Origin: JAAYCT01 sp964499575 | GTDB lineage: Bacteria > Bacillota > Clostridia > Saccharofermentanales > Saccharofermentanaceae | DNA length: 64,000 nucleotides | Direction: 5' to 3' | NCBI GenBank assembly: GCA_964499575.1 | Contig: CAZCLK010000001.1 | Coordinates: 1-64,000, forward strand | In this document: in pieces, positions 46,508 through 55,625 of the stretch | Numbering within the stretch: the stretch's first letter is position 1 | Layout of the letters: each line of letters opens with the position of its first letter | Position numbers and translations under genes: made by a program | Notes under the pieces: model-generated | What the model was told of the DNA's origin: nothing | The model's input: only the letters and a program-made list of their open reading frames with translations | The model's database searches: none

Positions 46508-47829
46508 AATTCTCCTTCCTTATAAGATTTGGTCCGTCTGAAGTTAAAGATCGCAAACGGTGCCAGCACGATAAATATGCACACCGCCAGTACGGCCGCA
46601 TAATTATATTTCTGCAAATTGAGTGTCAAGTTGTAGATCCAGGTGACGACGATGTCCGTTCCCTTCGCGCTGGTGGTGGTAGAATCGGCAACAACCGGAT
46701 TGCCTCCGGTCAAAAAGAATATCGCGCCGAAGTTGTTGATATTATGCGTAAAAGACATGATGATCAACGGCATCGTCTGATAGATGACCGACGGCAGAGT
46801 GATCGACTTGAACACTTGAAAACGGCTCGCGCCGTCAATCCTTGCCGCTTCGAAGGTCTCCTTCGAAATTGCCGTCATTGAGCCCATCGTCAGAAGCATA
46901 AAGTACGGAAATCCGGCCCATAGATTGATGAGCACGCAGGTAAATTTTGCCAGAGTGGGATCGCTGAGCCAAGGTATGGTGGTCTCCTGCGTCATGAGCC
47001 CCAACTCGATCAGCGTTCGGTTGATCGTACCGAAACTTCCGTTTAGTAGGTTCTGCCACACCAGCATCGAGACGACCGCAGGGACCGCGTAGGGGAGTAT
47101 AAAAAGGGTTCTAAAGATCGGCGATATCTTCAATTTGGTCTCATGCATGATGACCGCCATAAGCATGCCGCCCGCATAACAGGTAACCGTCGCGGCGGTC
47201 GCCCACACGAGGGTCCACGCGGCGACCCTTCCCAGCGCGCCGGTCCACGTGATATTACCTCCGAACATTGTCTTGAAGTTATCGAGGCCGACCCAGTCCA
47301 CCGTATTATTGGGCGGAATATGATCCGGCGATGAGTAGTTCGTAAAGGCTACGGACGCGGAGAAAACCAGCGGAACCACAACAAAGAACAGTATCAACAC
47401 AACAAGCGGCGAAAGCGCCGCAACGGGAAAGGCTTTCGTCGTCATTTCCGAAAAGATTTTCTTATGAGAAGGAAGCTGACCGAGAGCACAATAATCCTTG
47501 TACGTTGAAAGAGCGCTTCGCACGGAAATCGCGTAAAGGGAGACAAATATAAACAGTACGGCAAGAACGATGATTCCGTCGATCAGCATGAACATCGAGT
47601 GATCCTTTTCGAAAATCGTTACGCCGGGCTTCGGTTCGCCCAGTGTGATCACTCCGCCGAGAATGCGGAAGATAAACGGAGAAAGCGCCAGAACGGCGAC
47701 TTCGACAGCAGCAAAAATCGCTCCCTTTATGTATTGCTTCAGCATGGTCAAATGCGCAAGTCCCATGAGCAAAAGCGACAGCAAAAGGATCTTTTTTCGA
47801 GAGGAACCGTCACGAGCCAGAGTAACCAT
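46504..47829 (-). CDS. ABC transporter permease (MalF/GanP type)
   Basis: A 441-residue permease with an N-terminal extension carrying two additional membrane segments (about 15-75), as in MalF-like proteins, then the core segments and the EAA loop 'TFEAARIDGASRFQVFKSIT' near residue 340. ATG 47829, with GGGAGGG about 12 bases upstream. It forms the channel with the next gene; the ATPase must come from elsewhere. Confidence 0.92.
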   Translation of the reverse strand: MVTLARDGSSRKKILLLSLLLMGLAHLTMLKQYIKGAIFAAVEVAVLALSPFIFRILGGVITLGEPKPGVTIFEKDHSMFMLIDGIIVLAVLFIFVSLYAISVRSALSTYKDYCALGQLPSHKKIFSEMTTKAFPVAALSPLVVLILFFVVVPLVFSASVAFTNYSSPDHIPPNNTVDWVGLDNFKTMFGGNITWTGALGRVAAWTLVWATAATVTCYAGGMLMAVIMHETKLKISPIFRTLFILPYAVPAVVSMLVWQNLLNGSFGTINRTLIELGLMTQETTIPWLSDPTLAKFTCVLINLWAGFPYFMLLTMGSMTAISKETFEAARIDGASRFQVFKSITLPSVIYQTMPLIIMSFTHNINNFGAIFFLTGGNPVVADSTTTSAKGTDIVVTWIYNLTLNLQKYNYAAVLAVCIFIVLAPFAIFNFRRTKSYKEGEL

Positions 47830-47895
47830 TTCAGGGTATCCCTCCCCTCCTCAAACGAGAAGACTTCGAGCATATAAGAAAATTCCAAAGTGCTG

Positions 47896-47923
47896 GGGAT
47901 GCATGGGGCAAACCATGCATCCC
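47896..47923 (-). repeat. Intercistronic hairpin between binding protein and permease genes
   Basis: GGGATGCATGG (47896-47906) and CCATGCATCCC (47913-47923) pair perfectly over 11 bases with a six-base loop, in the 118-base gap after the binding-protein gene. No T-run follows. Its place mirrors the 13-bp hairpin of the xylan transporter. Confidence 0.78.
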
Positions 47924-47947
47924 TTTGCACCAAGGAGGGAAGTGATC

Positions 47948-49147
47948 TTATGCGACGAACGATACGATCGCGGTATCCAGAGCTTTCAGCTCCGTCTCGA
48001 CATCGGCGCCGTCCCAGATGTTGCTGCTCGCGCTGCCCGCTGCATCCCAGAACGCACTCATTTGAGGCACCGAGGGCATCGGGAAAGCATAATTCAATTG
48101 ATCGATGAATCCCTTGGCGTACTCGCTCTCGACCTTGACGTCGATCGAAGGAAGCGCGCCGGTGATCTCATTTCTAAGAAGTTGCATTTCCTCCGAAATC
48201 AGGAACTCGGCAAACATATTCGCTTCCTTTGCGTGCTTGGTATAGGCGGAAACGAACATGCCGCGCGTTCCGGAGAAGGAAGCGGACGGGGTCGACTCGC
48301 CGCTCAAAGCGGGCAGAGTCGTGATGCCGTAATTGAGGCCGGCATCCTTAAAGTTGCTGACATTCCAAGGTCCCGAAATGTGCATCGCAGCGGTCCCGGC
48401 GGCAAATGCGCCGTCCGCGGTACCCGTTCCGAGATCGGCCGCCGGCAGATTGATGACTTCCTTAATCTTCTGGAATTCTTTCATTCCTTCAACCGCATTC
48501 GGCGTCGCCAGGAACGACGAGGAAACATCCGTTCCGCTCGGCCCGAACAGGCGGTTGCCGCCCTTCGTGGTAAAGAGGATCGTGTAATACATCGACGTTA
48601 CATCCATAACAAAGCCGTATTTTCCGGGATTCGCGTCGTTGAACGTCTTGCACCAATCCACAAGATCCGCCCAAGTCTTCGGCACCTGATCCTCGGAGAT
48701 CAAATCCTTGTTGTAATACAAGGCGTAGGTCTCGGCCGATGTCGGATATCCGTACATCTTGCCGTTATAGGTCAAAGCCGCGGAGCAAGCGGGAAGCACA
48801 GCCGTCTTCACCTTATCTGCGTTGGCGGTCTCCAGAATATGCCCGCCGGACACGAGCTCGCCGAGCTTATCGTGCGGAGCGGCAAACAGGTCCGGTCCGA
48901 CCCCGCCGGGGCCGTCCAGGGCAATCTGCGATGATGAATCGCCCAACTCAACGTTTACGAACTTGATCGTAATGTTCGGATTTTTGGCCGTGAAGGCCGC
49001 TCCGGCCTGTTCGATCCATTGGTCCGGTCCGTCAACGGACTCCCAAACGACCAATTCAACCTTCTCCTGCTCTTTTTCGCAGGCGGCGGCGAAAACGGTC
49101 GCGAGCAACACCATGGCCATCAACAAAGCAAACACTCTCTTTTTCAT
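47948..49147 (-). CDS. ABC transporter sugar-binding lipoprotein (GanS/MalE type)
   Basis: A 399-residue binding protein with a lipoprotein signal ending AAAC (Cys about 23) and the family strand 'VELVVWESVDGPDQW'. ATG 49147, with AAAGG upstream, starts the signal peptide. Between a LacI gene and MalF/MalG-type permeases next to GH53, it most likely binds galacto-oligosaccharides. Confidence 0.92.
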   Translation of the reverse strand: MKKRVFALLMAMVLLATVFAAACEKEQEKVELVVWESVDGPDQWIEQAGAAFTAKNPNITIKFVNVELGDSSSQIALDGPGGVGPDLFAAPHDKLGELVSGGHILETANADKVKTAVLPACSAALTYNGKMYGYPTSAETYALYYNKDLISEDQVPKTWADLVDWCKTFNDANPGKYGFVMDVTSMYYTILFTTKGGNRLFGPSGTDVSSSFLATPNAVEGMKEFQKIKEVINLPAADLGTGTADGAFAAGTAAMHISGPWNVSNFKDAGLNYGITTLPALSGESTPSASFSGTRGMFVSAYTKHAKEANMFAEFLISEEMQLLRNEITGALPSIDVKVESEYAKGFIDQLNYAFPMPSVPQMSAFWDAAGSASSNIWDGADVETELKALDTAIVSFVA

Positions 49148-49172
49148 AATCTGCACCTTTCTTTCTCTTGTC

Positions 49173-49182
49173 GAAACCGTTC
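49173..49182 (-). promoter_or_regulatory. Candidate LacI-type site before the binding-protein gene
   Basis: GAAACCGTTC (read on the plus strand) recurs, in the opposite sense, at 52298-52307 ahead of the GH53 gene. It is nearly palindromic. Lying 26 bases before the binding-protein ATG, it could be an internal operator of the galactan locus. Confidence 0.35.
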
Positions 49183-49228
49183 CGATCGCGGCTCTATACC
49201 GCAATCCGGCCGGTCCCGACGGATCCGA

Positions 49229-50242
49229 TTACTGAGTCGATCTTTTGAGCGCGATCTGATAATTCAGTATCGTTCTCTTCTTAATTTCCTTACCGGAAAT
49301 CATGTCGATCAAGCTTTGTCCCGCTACCACCCCCAATTCTTTCACATCGATTTCCAGTGCCGTAATCGGCGGATTGTTATATTTCAGATGCGCGCTGTCA
49401 TAAAACGACGCGATCCGAATGCCGTCCGGAATGGAAAGTCCCATGTTGTTCAACTTTGACAATACTTGACTGCATATGATGTCGTCTCCGCATAAAATGC
49501 AGTCGGCGCCTTCTCGAATTGCTGCCTCCACGCTCTTATCGATTGCCGTCTTACTGCCGATGTTCTGAAAAACGATTCTTCTGTCCGGACCTTCCGGACT
49601 TGCTTCGGCCGCCCTGATAAAACCGCGATAACGGCTGACATTCACCGCATGCTCGTCGCTTCCGATAATCAAGGCCGTTTTCCGGTTGCCCATCGAAATA
49701 AGAAGCGAGGTTAGTTTCTCGCATGCGGTCTCGTGATCCGTGTCGATCTGAACCAGCGCTTCGTCGTTACTCGAACCGACGACCAGAAACGGGACGCCGG
49801 TCTTCTTGAGGTACGTTGCCGCCAGATCATGAACGAGAAGTCGGGTTAAAATGATGCCGTCGACTTTTCTGTTATGAACCAGCCGCTTCAAGGCCGAGAT
49901 ATCCTTTTCGACCACCACCGTTACGATGACATCGTAATCGTTCGCCGCGGCGGCCTCGCAAGCGCCCAGGAGGAATACCTGAAAAAACGGTTTCTCCGCC
50001 AGATCCGAATCCGCCGGAAGGATTACGCCGAGATTATAGGTCTTGGACTGTGCCAAGCTTCTGGCAATAAGGTTCGGTGCGTAATCCATATCCTTGACGT
50101 ACTGATGGACGCGCGCGCTGGTCTCGGCTCCGATTCTGCCCTTTCCGGACAGCGCTCTGGATACCGTGGATTTGGACAACCCCAATTCCCGGGCGATGTC
50201 GTCCAGCGAGATCTTTTTTCGCGTCAAGATCTTCTCTTTCAT
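49229..50242 (-). CDS. LacI-family regulator of galactan genes
   Basis: A 337-residue regulator with the LacI helix-turn-helix (about 12-35, 'SLDDIARELGLSKSTVSRAL'), hinge helix and sugar-binding core. ATG 50242 has AGAGG upstream. It sits between the galactanase and transporter genes, as GanR does in Bacillus. A palindrome GCAACCGCTTGC before the GH53 gene fits the AANCGNTT core of LacI operators. Confidence 0.92.
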   Translation of the reverse strand: MKEKILTRKKISLDDIARELGLSKSTVSRALSGKGRIGAETSARVHQYVKDMDYAPNLIARSLAQSKTYNLGVILPADSDLAEKPFFQVFLLGACEAAAANDYDVIVTVVVEKDISALKRLVHNRKVDGIILTRLLVHDLAATYLKKTGVPFLVVGSSNDEALVQIDTDHETACEKLTSLLISMGNRKTALIIGSDEHAVNVSRYRGFIRAAEASPEGPDRRIVFQNIGSKTAIDKSVEAAIREGADCILCGDDIICSQVLSKLNNMGLSIPDGIRIASFYDSAHLKYNNPPITALEIDVKELGVVAGQSLIDMISGKEIKKRTILNYQIALKRSTQ

Positions 50243-50260
50243 CGGTACGCCTCTTATGAA

Positions 50261-52243
50261 TCAGTCGATTCGATACAAATAGAAATCATCCATCGTCCCC
50301 CAGGCTCCGGGCGTTCCGTTGACCGTAACGCCGACCGTAACGGAGCCGTCCGTCACACGGATCGCCGGAATGGCCGGAATTTGCCACTCCTGCCATCCTT
50401 TGAGTTCGACCGGCACTTCCTCTTCTTCTCCGCCGGTTTTAGCGAAAAGCATGATATTGTCGTCCGGTTTCGCGCTACTCCCCTGAATCGCCGCGGTTAT
50501 CGCATAGGTTCCGTTCGGAAGTCCCGTGAATTCCTGCGTCATTGTGAAACGCACCTCGCCGACGGCCCAATAGTGCAGCGAATAGTCGCCGGAATACGCG
50601 TCCGCCGTCTTCAATTGCCGGTCGGTGCATTCCGTGCCGTCTTCCGGATAGACGATCTTCCACGCCGACATATCTTCCTGCTCAAAGCCGTAATTCACCA
50701 CATAATTCTTCGGATTCAACCGGACCTCGCACGCGATTTTTCCGGGCCACCCGTTCAGCACACCGTATACGACATGGCTTCCGGCGGCGCTGTTGTCATT
50801 GCCTTCGGTCAGCGCGTCGATTTGTTGCTTCTGCTCATCGTTCCATGCGATCGGCATTGACTCGACGGTACCGTCGTTATAAGTAACTTCGACCGTCTCC
50901 GGCCATGAAATACTCTCCCCGATCGTAACGGAAACGGATGTGTCCTTCACATCGTCGATCGCGCGCACAACCTTGTTGCCCTTAAATGCGTACCCGAATA
51001 CATACAGGGAATCGAGCGGTTTTCCGTCCGGATCGAAAAGCGCCTGATTATCAACCGCCGACCCCCCGTACCATACTCCCGCATCCTCGGGATCATACGC
51101 TCCGGCAAAGCTTGCCGCCCAGCCGGAACCGCGGGTCTCCCAAAGCTCTTTGTTCTCTTCGACGGAAGACGGCGGGCCGACCGCGATCCAAGCAGGCTCC
51201 CAATAGCAGACTCCGATGCCGGCTTTCCCGATGCTCGCCACCGAGGCCATAACATCACGGACGAAATTGGCTTGCCCTTGAACCGTTGCGGGATAAAGGG
51301 CCAAATCGGAAGGATCGGAAATCGTATTGGCGTGTCCGTCAGAGTCTTGAAGCGAGTACGCATATGCGGTCTCGATGATCATGACCTTCTTTTTATAGGT
51401 ATCCGCGATGGTCTTAAGAAGCGCTGTCACATTTTCGAGCGTCCCGTGCCAGTAGGGATAATAGGAGGAAGCGAAAACGTCGTAATCGACTTCATAGCGA
51501 TCGAGGTTAAATGAATACGCAGAATATCGGTTCTCAGTTTCCGGATTTGAAAAGTGTATGGCGATCAGGATCTTTTGCTTCTCTGACTTTGCGATTTCAC
51601 GGACAGCTTTACTCCCCGAAGAGAGTAATTTTGCCATGTCCGGCCATGCCGTCACGCCGGCGATCCCGTTGTTGATCTCATTTCCGATCTGGACCATTCC
51701 GATATCCGCTCCGCCTTCAATCAACTGCGCAAGGCTGTTTTTCGTAAAGTCAAAAAGTGCGGATTCCTTGTCCGCTACACTCATTCCGGTCCAGGCCTTC
51801 GGAACCATCTGCTTTCCGGGGTCTGCCCAGAAGTCGGAATAGTGAAAATCCACGAGCAGCTTCATCCCTTGTTCCGCGGCGCGTTTTCCGATTGTAACAG
51901 CTTTGGCGATGTCATTCGTACCGCCGCCGTAGCCGTTGCCCTCGCTGTCATAGGGGTCATTCCATATGCGTACGCGTATATAGTTGACACCCGCTTCCTT
52001 TAGCGTCACGAAAATGTCTTGCGGATTTCCGTCGCGGTCCTTATAGATCACGCCGCTTTGCTCCAGCGCGATCACACTCGAGATATCAACACCTCGTATA
52101 AAATCGTCAGACAGTGAGGGAATTTTGTTCACGGAAATAGCGATCGGAGGTAAATTCATCGCCCGGCTCGCGCATGCGACCGATCCGATTGCCGGAAGCA
52201 ATACGGTGAAAACGAGTATTACGGAAATAATCCTGTTCCTCAT
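50261..52243 (-). CDS. Secreted GH53 endo-beta-1,4-galactanase with Ig-like and CBM domains
   Basis: A 660-residue enzyme. Signal peptide (about 1-25); GH53 domain with acid/base Glu189 in 'VQIGNEINNG' and nucleophile Glu291 in 'VMIIETAYAY'; Big_4-type Ig-like domain (about 425-510); C-terminal beta-sandwich (about 515-660) of the CBM61/CBM4-like type that binds beta-1,4-galactan in related enzymes. The signal ends at a Cys (about 24), so it may be lipid-anchored. It starts galactan breakdown outside the cell. Confidence 0.93.
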   Translation of the reverse strand: MRNRIISVILVFTVLLPAIGSVACASRAMNLPPIAISVNKIPSLSDDFIRGVDISSVIALEQSGVIYKDRDGNPQDIFVTLKEAGVNYIRVRIWNDPYDSEGNGYGGGTNDIAKAVTIGKRAAEQGMKLLVDFHYSDFWADPGKQMVPKAWTGMSVADKESALFDFTKNSLAQLIEGGADIGMVQIGNEINNGIAGVTAWPDMAKLLSSGSKAVREIAKSEKQKILIAIHFSNPETENRYSAYSFNLDRYEVDYDVFASSYYPYWHGTLENVTALLKTIADTYKKKVMIIETAYAYSLQDSDGHANTISDPSDLALYPATVQGQANFVRDVMASVASIGKAGIGVCYWEPAWIAVGPPSSVEENKELWETRGSGWAASFAGAYDPEDAGVWYGGSAVDNQALFDPDGKPLDSLYVFGYAFKGNKVVRAIDDVKDTSVSVTIGESISWPETVEVTYNDGTVESMPIAWNDEQKQQIDALTEGNDNSAAGSHVVYGVLNGWPGKIACEVRLNPKNYVVNYGFEQEDMSAWKIVYPEDGTECTDRQLKTADAYSGDYSLHYWAVGEVRFTMTQEFTGLPNGTYAITAAIQGSSAKPDDNIMLFAKTGGEEEEVPVELKGWQEWQIPAIPAIRVTDGSVTVGVTVNGTPGAWGTMDDFYLYRID

Positions 52244-52625
52244 AAATCACCTTTTATAAAAAACGAGTGCAAAAGCGGCGGATCGATTGGCATGGGCGAA
52301 CGGTTTCCGGGCTCATAATATTCGTTTGACTGTCAAATATTTATGACGGTAGCGCAACCGCTTGCTCACAAACTCATACTACACCGATTCATTTTTTATG
52401 TCAATAAGCACAAATCAATTTGCCGCAACGGTGCAATATTCGCCGTTAATCATAATATTCCGGCTTCTGTTGCACTTTGTTGCGCTAATGTGATAAATAG
52501 ATACTGTCGACAGAAATATCGCATGAAAAGAATTTATTGCGCAACTCAACCGCCGCCATGCCGGTTAACATCCGTAGCGTTAAACACCATGGCGGAAATA
52601 ACACGGACAGGCAGATTTCCGCGAA
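52244..52625. other. Control region of the galactan locus
   Basis: No gene here. Three candidate sites lie upstream of GH53: GAACGGTTTC (52298-52307), the palindrome TTTGAC-T-GTCAAA (52325-52337) and GCAACCGCTTGC (52354-52365), whose core AACCGCTT fits the LacI-family consensus AANCGNTT. No convincing -35/-10 pair was found. The right half (52370-52600) shows nothing further. Confidence 0.5.
52354..52365 (-). promoter_or_regulatory. Candidate LacI-type operator
   Basis: GCAACCGCTTGC reads as GCAAGCGGTTGC on the minus strand: palindromic arms GCAA/TTGC with CG at the centre. It lies 111 bases before the GH53 ATG. Confidence 0.5.
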
Positions 52626-53054
52626 CTATTTTTCGAAAATTAATACGGCTCCGTCTTGATTCGGTCTCCGGATCAATTCCTGCGACAGGATCTCCTGGAT
52701 CACCATTTCGCCCAGATACAGAATGCGGCAACCGTCCAGAATATGACCCGCCCATGTTTGGGCAGCGTTGCTGATTACGCCGTGAATATGCGGCTCTCCG
52801 TTTATGATCGTACCGTCCAGGCTGACGAGTTCCAGCGGTTCCTCCAAATGCTCGACGTGATAGCCGATCGGAAAACCCTTTGTAGTCGTCATTTGAAAGT
52901 TCGCTTCGTCGAAGGTGGCGATCCCCGAGAGGACGACGCCGTTCCTGATGTTTTCTTTTCGGGATATATCCGCGATGGTCTCACGCAGAAGATCCCCCTT
53001 CTCCAGACTGACGATGATCGTTTTTCCGACTTGATCCGCCGAAAAGTATCGCAT
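52626..53054 (-). CDS. PPC-domain (DUF296) protein
   Basis: A 142-residue protein made of one PPC/DUF296 domain. The 'GEPHIHGVIS' motif (about 88-97) holds the His pair that binds metal in structures of the family. Bacterial members form trimers; function is open, with DNA binding suggested for plant relatives. ATG 53054 behind GGGAGG is preferred to a longer start. Confidence 0.87.
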   Translation of the reverse strand: MRYFSADQVGKTIIVSLEKGDLLRETIADISRKENIRNGVVLSGIATFDEANFQMTTTKGFPIGYHVEHLEEPLELVSLDGTIINGEPHIHGVISNAAQTWAGHILDGCRILYLGEMVIQEILSQELIRRPNQDGAVLIFEK

Positions 53055-53117
53055 ATCGATTTTCCTCCCTGATAGAGAATGCCGCACGGTTTAGCGGCGC
53101 CTTCGCCGACGTAACTT

Positions 53118-54128
53118 TTATGAACTCGCGCTTGCCGCCGATGCCGCCCCGGCCGCGGAAGCGGCAGAGGCCGCCGCCATCATGATCAGTATCGCTATAT
53201 ACTGATTGATGAGCATCGCCGTAACTCCTGTAGTTACAGAAACGATCACCGCACCGCCGTCGTCACGGGACGCAAAATCAATCGCGACCAAAGACGAGGC
53301 AATTAAAAGAAGCTCGAATTTATAGATCGACCAGGCACTGAAGCCCTTGAGTTTGCGCATATGGCGGAAAGTATCGACCACTTCATCGGCAAGCGTGTCC
53401 GTATCTGCACCGAGCAAGGCCAGAAGGCCGATTAACGGATAATTGTAATCGCGGTCGAGCCTCAGTTTTCTGCTTCTGAAGGCTTCGCGCAGAGCGAGCG
53501 CGCGCTCCGTCCCGCCCTCACCTGCCCGCCCCATCAGAAGAGCCTGGGCGATACTCTGTGCTCCTCTTCCGGAAGATATCTTTGTCTTCAGCTCTTTATG
53601 CATCGTATCCAGGCCGGAAAGGCCGGACTGCGGATCAATCCCCGTCAAAGCAAGGAGGGTTGCCGCGATATAATCACGTTCGGATGTTACGAAAAAGTGC
53701 CGGGAACGCATCCCCTGATAATATTCACGCGCTCTTGCCACAACCGGCGCGAAGTTGGCTTCGTCCGTCCCGACTGCGATCCGGCAGGCCGCAATAACCA
53801 TGTATGACGACCGGTGGAAACGCTCGCCCTTCATCATATTGTAAACGGCAAGCGTTTTATCGATTGCTCTTTGCCGGTCGTTCTCAAGCGATATCATCGC
53901 CGCGACAGCCATGAGCATGTCTCCGCGAAAATATGAAAAAGGCGAAGTGATTCCCTTGATCATTTTCATAGTATCCGAAACGGCCTCGTACGAAAGCGAC
54001 TGCCCCTGAAGCGTATAGACGATCGCAGCAAGCCGCTTCAGAAGAGCCGACCTCCAAAAAAATCGACCTTTAATGTTCTGATAATTTTCGAAAAAGAGTT
54101 GTATTTTTCTCTGTACGCCGTCCCGCAT
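53118..54128 (-). CDS. DUF4003 family protein with Ala/Ser tail
   Basis: A 336-residue helical protein with the DUF4003 pattern ('FFENYQ..K..F.W......LA...YT..G' at the start). A hydrophobic segment lies near 295-320, and the last 20 or so residues are only Ala, Ser and Gly. Starts at ATG 54128 with GGGAG. The function of the family is unknown. Confidence 0.82.
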   Translation of the reverse strand: MRDGVQRKIQLFFENYQNIKGRFFWRSALLKRLAAIVYTLQGQSLSYEAVSDTMKMIKGITSPFSYFRGDMLMAVAAMISLENDRQRAIDKTLAVYNMMKGERFHRSSYMVIAACRIAVGTDEANFAPVVARAREYYQGMRSRHFFVTSERDYIAATLLALTGIDPQSGLSGLDTMHKELKTKISSGRGAQSIAQALLMGRAGEGGTERALALREAFRSRKLRLDRDYNYPLIGLLALLGADTDTLADEVVDTFRHMRKLKGFSAWSIYKFELLLIASSLVAIDFASRDDGGAVIVSVTTGVTAMLINQYIAILIMMAAASAASAAGAASAASASS

Positions 54129-54343
54129 GTTCTTCTCTCCCAAAACTATGATGGTTCCAAAAATTTGTTAATCATATTAATGATACCCCACCTTTTCAAA
54201 ATCGTACATTATTCCGCAAAATGGAAAAGAACAAATTTACATCTTATCTATGGGATAAAACAGTAATAATGGCTAAAATAAAAGCAGATATTCGGATGTA
54301 CGGGCCTTTGTTCCGAGGGCCGTACTCAAAGGAGGCGGAGGCC

Positions 54344-55600
54344 ATGACGATCGAAGTTTTCAAGTGCCCTCAGTGCAACGGAAATCTGGAAGAAGTCAAC
54401 AAATCCGGCTTCTATACCTGCCCGTATTGCGGAGCCCGGATGCAAATAAACGTCTATGAACCGGATCCGAACACACGGCCGGACGGCCGGCGAACGATCT
54501 ATGATCCGAACACGGGCGCCGAACTTTGTTATATTAAGCTACCGCGCGGATGGCTCGCGGAGGGGTCGATCGAGAATCGACTTCAGAGCGCAAACTGGCC
54601 TTTTTGCCTGCGCGTCCGCGCAAACGCGCCGGACCGCACCGCACTGATCCGCTACCAATCCGGGGCATCTTTCAAAGAGGTCGTGAATAGCTCGGTGGAG
54701 CGCCATATCGAAGGCGGTTTTGATCAGGCGGAAATGATGCCGATGATGCGTCTCCGGAATCCGGCGGAGTACGCCGACGCATTCATGGCGATCGACGTTC
54801 CGTCGGGGACGGCGCTTCAACCGGTTGATACGAGGCCGCTTCCGAAGCTTCCGCCCGAGGACGAAGAAGCGAAACGCCGGCAGGTCTTCGAGGAAACGGC
54901 ATCCGTCCTTCGCGCCAAGACCCCTCCCGGAATGCGTTCGGGCGTGGATCAGTCTTTCTATAACGGGATCACGCGCGTTTATTCTTTTCTCGAAAACGGG
55001 ATCGAGATGCGCCAGGCCGTCGCCACGATCATCAGCGGAGTTAAGATATCTTTCGGAGCGCCGATGATGTTTTTCGGGGGCATGAGTACCTCCGTGTTCT
55101 GGGATGCGCTCTATGTACTGACATTAAGGGCGCCCGCCGAATTTTTCGAGATTAATTACGAAAACCTCGTGATGTTCTGTTCCTCCATGCAATCCGCGCC
55201 GGCCGTCGCGACCCGGATGATCGAAGAGCGTAACCGGATCCTCGGCTATCTGGAAAGCCGTCAGCGCAGTGAGTTTGAGGCCCAGCAGCGAAGACATCAG
55301 GAACAGGAGGCCTCCTACGCCGCCTACAACAAAGCGCAATTCGAACGTTCGGACCGCGATTTCAGAGCGCGCCGCGCGAGCTCTGTCGCGCAACAATCGT
55401 CCGAAGACCGCATGTCCGACCAAATGAGTGAAGCCATCCGCGGCGTCGATACCTATATTCGACCGGATGGAACCGAAGTCGAGTACTCGGTCATCAACGA
55501 AGCGGCTTTCGCGAACGTAAATGACAGCAGGGATACTTTCGCGACACAGAGTAAAGCCTTTGAGTCCGCCGACTGGGTGGAGATGAAGAAGAAGTACTGA
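54344..55600 (+). CDS. Zinc-ribbon protein with coiled-coil C-terminus
   Basis: A 418-residue protein. The N-terminal ribbon has Cys8-x2-Cys11 and a second CPYC pair (about 26-29). A mixed central part carries no motif I know; residues 305-375 are rich in Glu, Gln and Arg and likely coiled coil. No signal or membrane segment. ATG 54344 with AAAGGAGG. An imperfect hairpin (54297-54325) ends just before the ribosome site. It probably shares its transcript with the large membrane protein 25 bases downstream. Confidence 0.72.
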   Translation: MTIEVFKCPQCNGNLEEVNKSGFYTCPYCGARMQINVYEPDPNTRPDGRRTIYDPNTGAELCYIKLPRGWLAEGSIENRLQSANWPFCLRVRANAPDRTALIRYQSGASFKEVVNSSVERHIEGGFDQAEMMPMMRLRNPAEYADAFMAIDVPSGTALQPVDTRPLPKLPPEDEEAKRRQVFEETASVLRAKTPPGMRSGVDQSFYNGITRVYSFLENGIEMRQAVATIISGVKISFGAPMMFFGGMSTSVFWDALYVLTLRAPAEFFEINYENLVMFCSSMQSAPAVATRMIEERNRILGYLESRQRSEFEAQQRRHQEQEASYAAYNKAQFERSDRDFRARRASSVAQQSSEDRMSDQMSEAIRGVDTYIRPDGTEVEYSVINEAAFANVNDSRDTFATQSKAFESADWVEMKKKY

Positions 55601-55625
55601 CTCACCCCGGAAAGCGAGGCAACGG

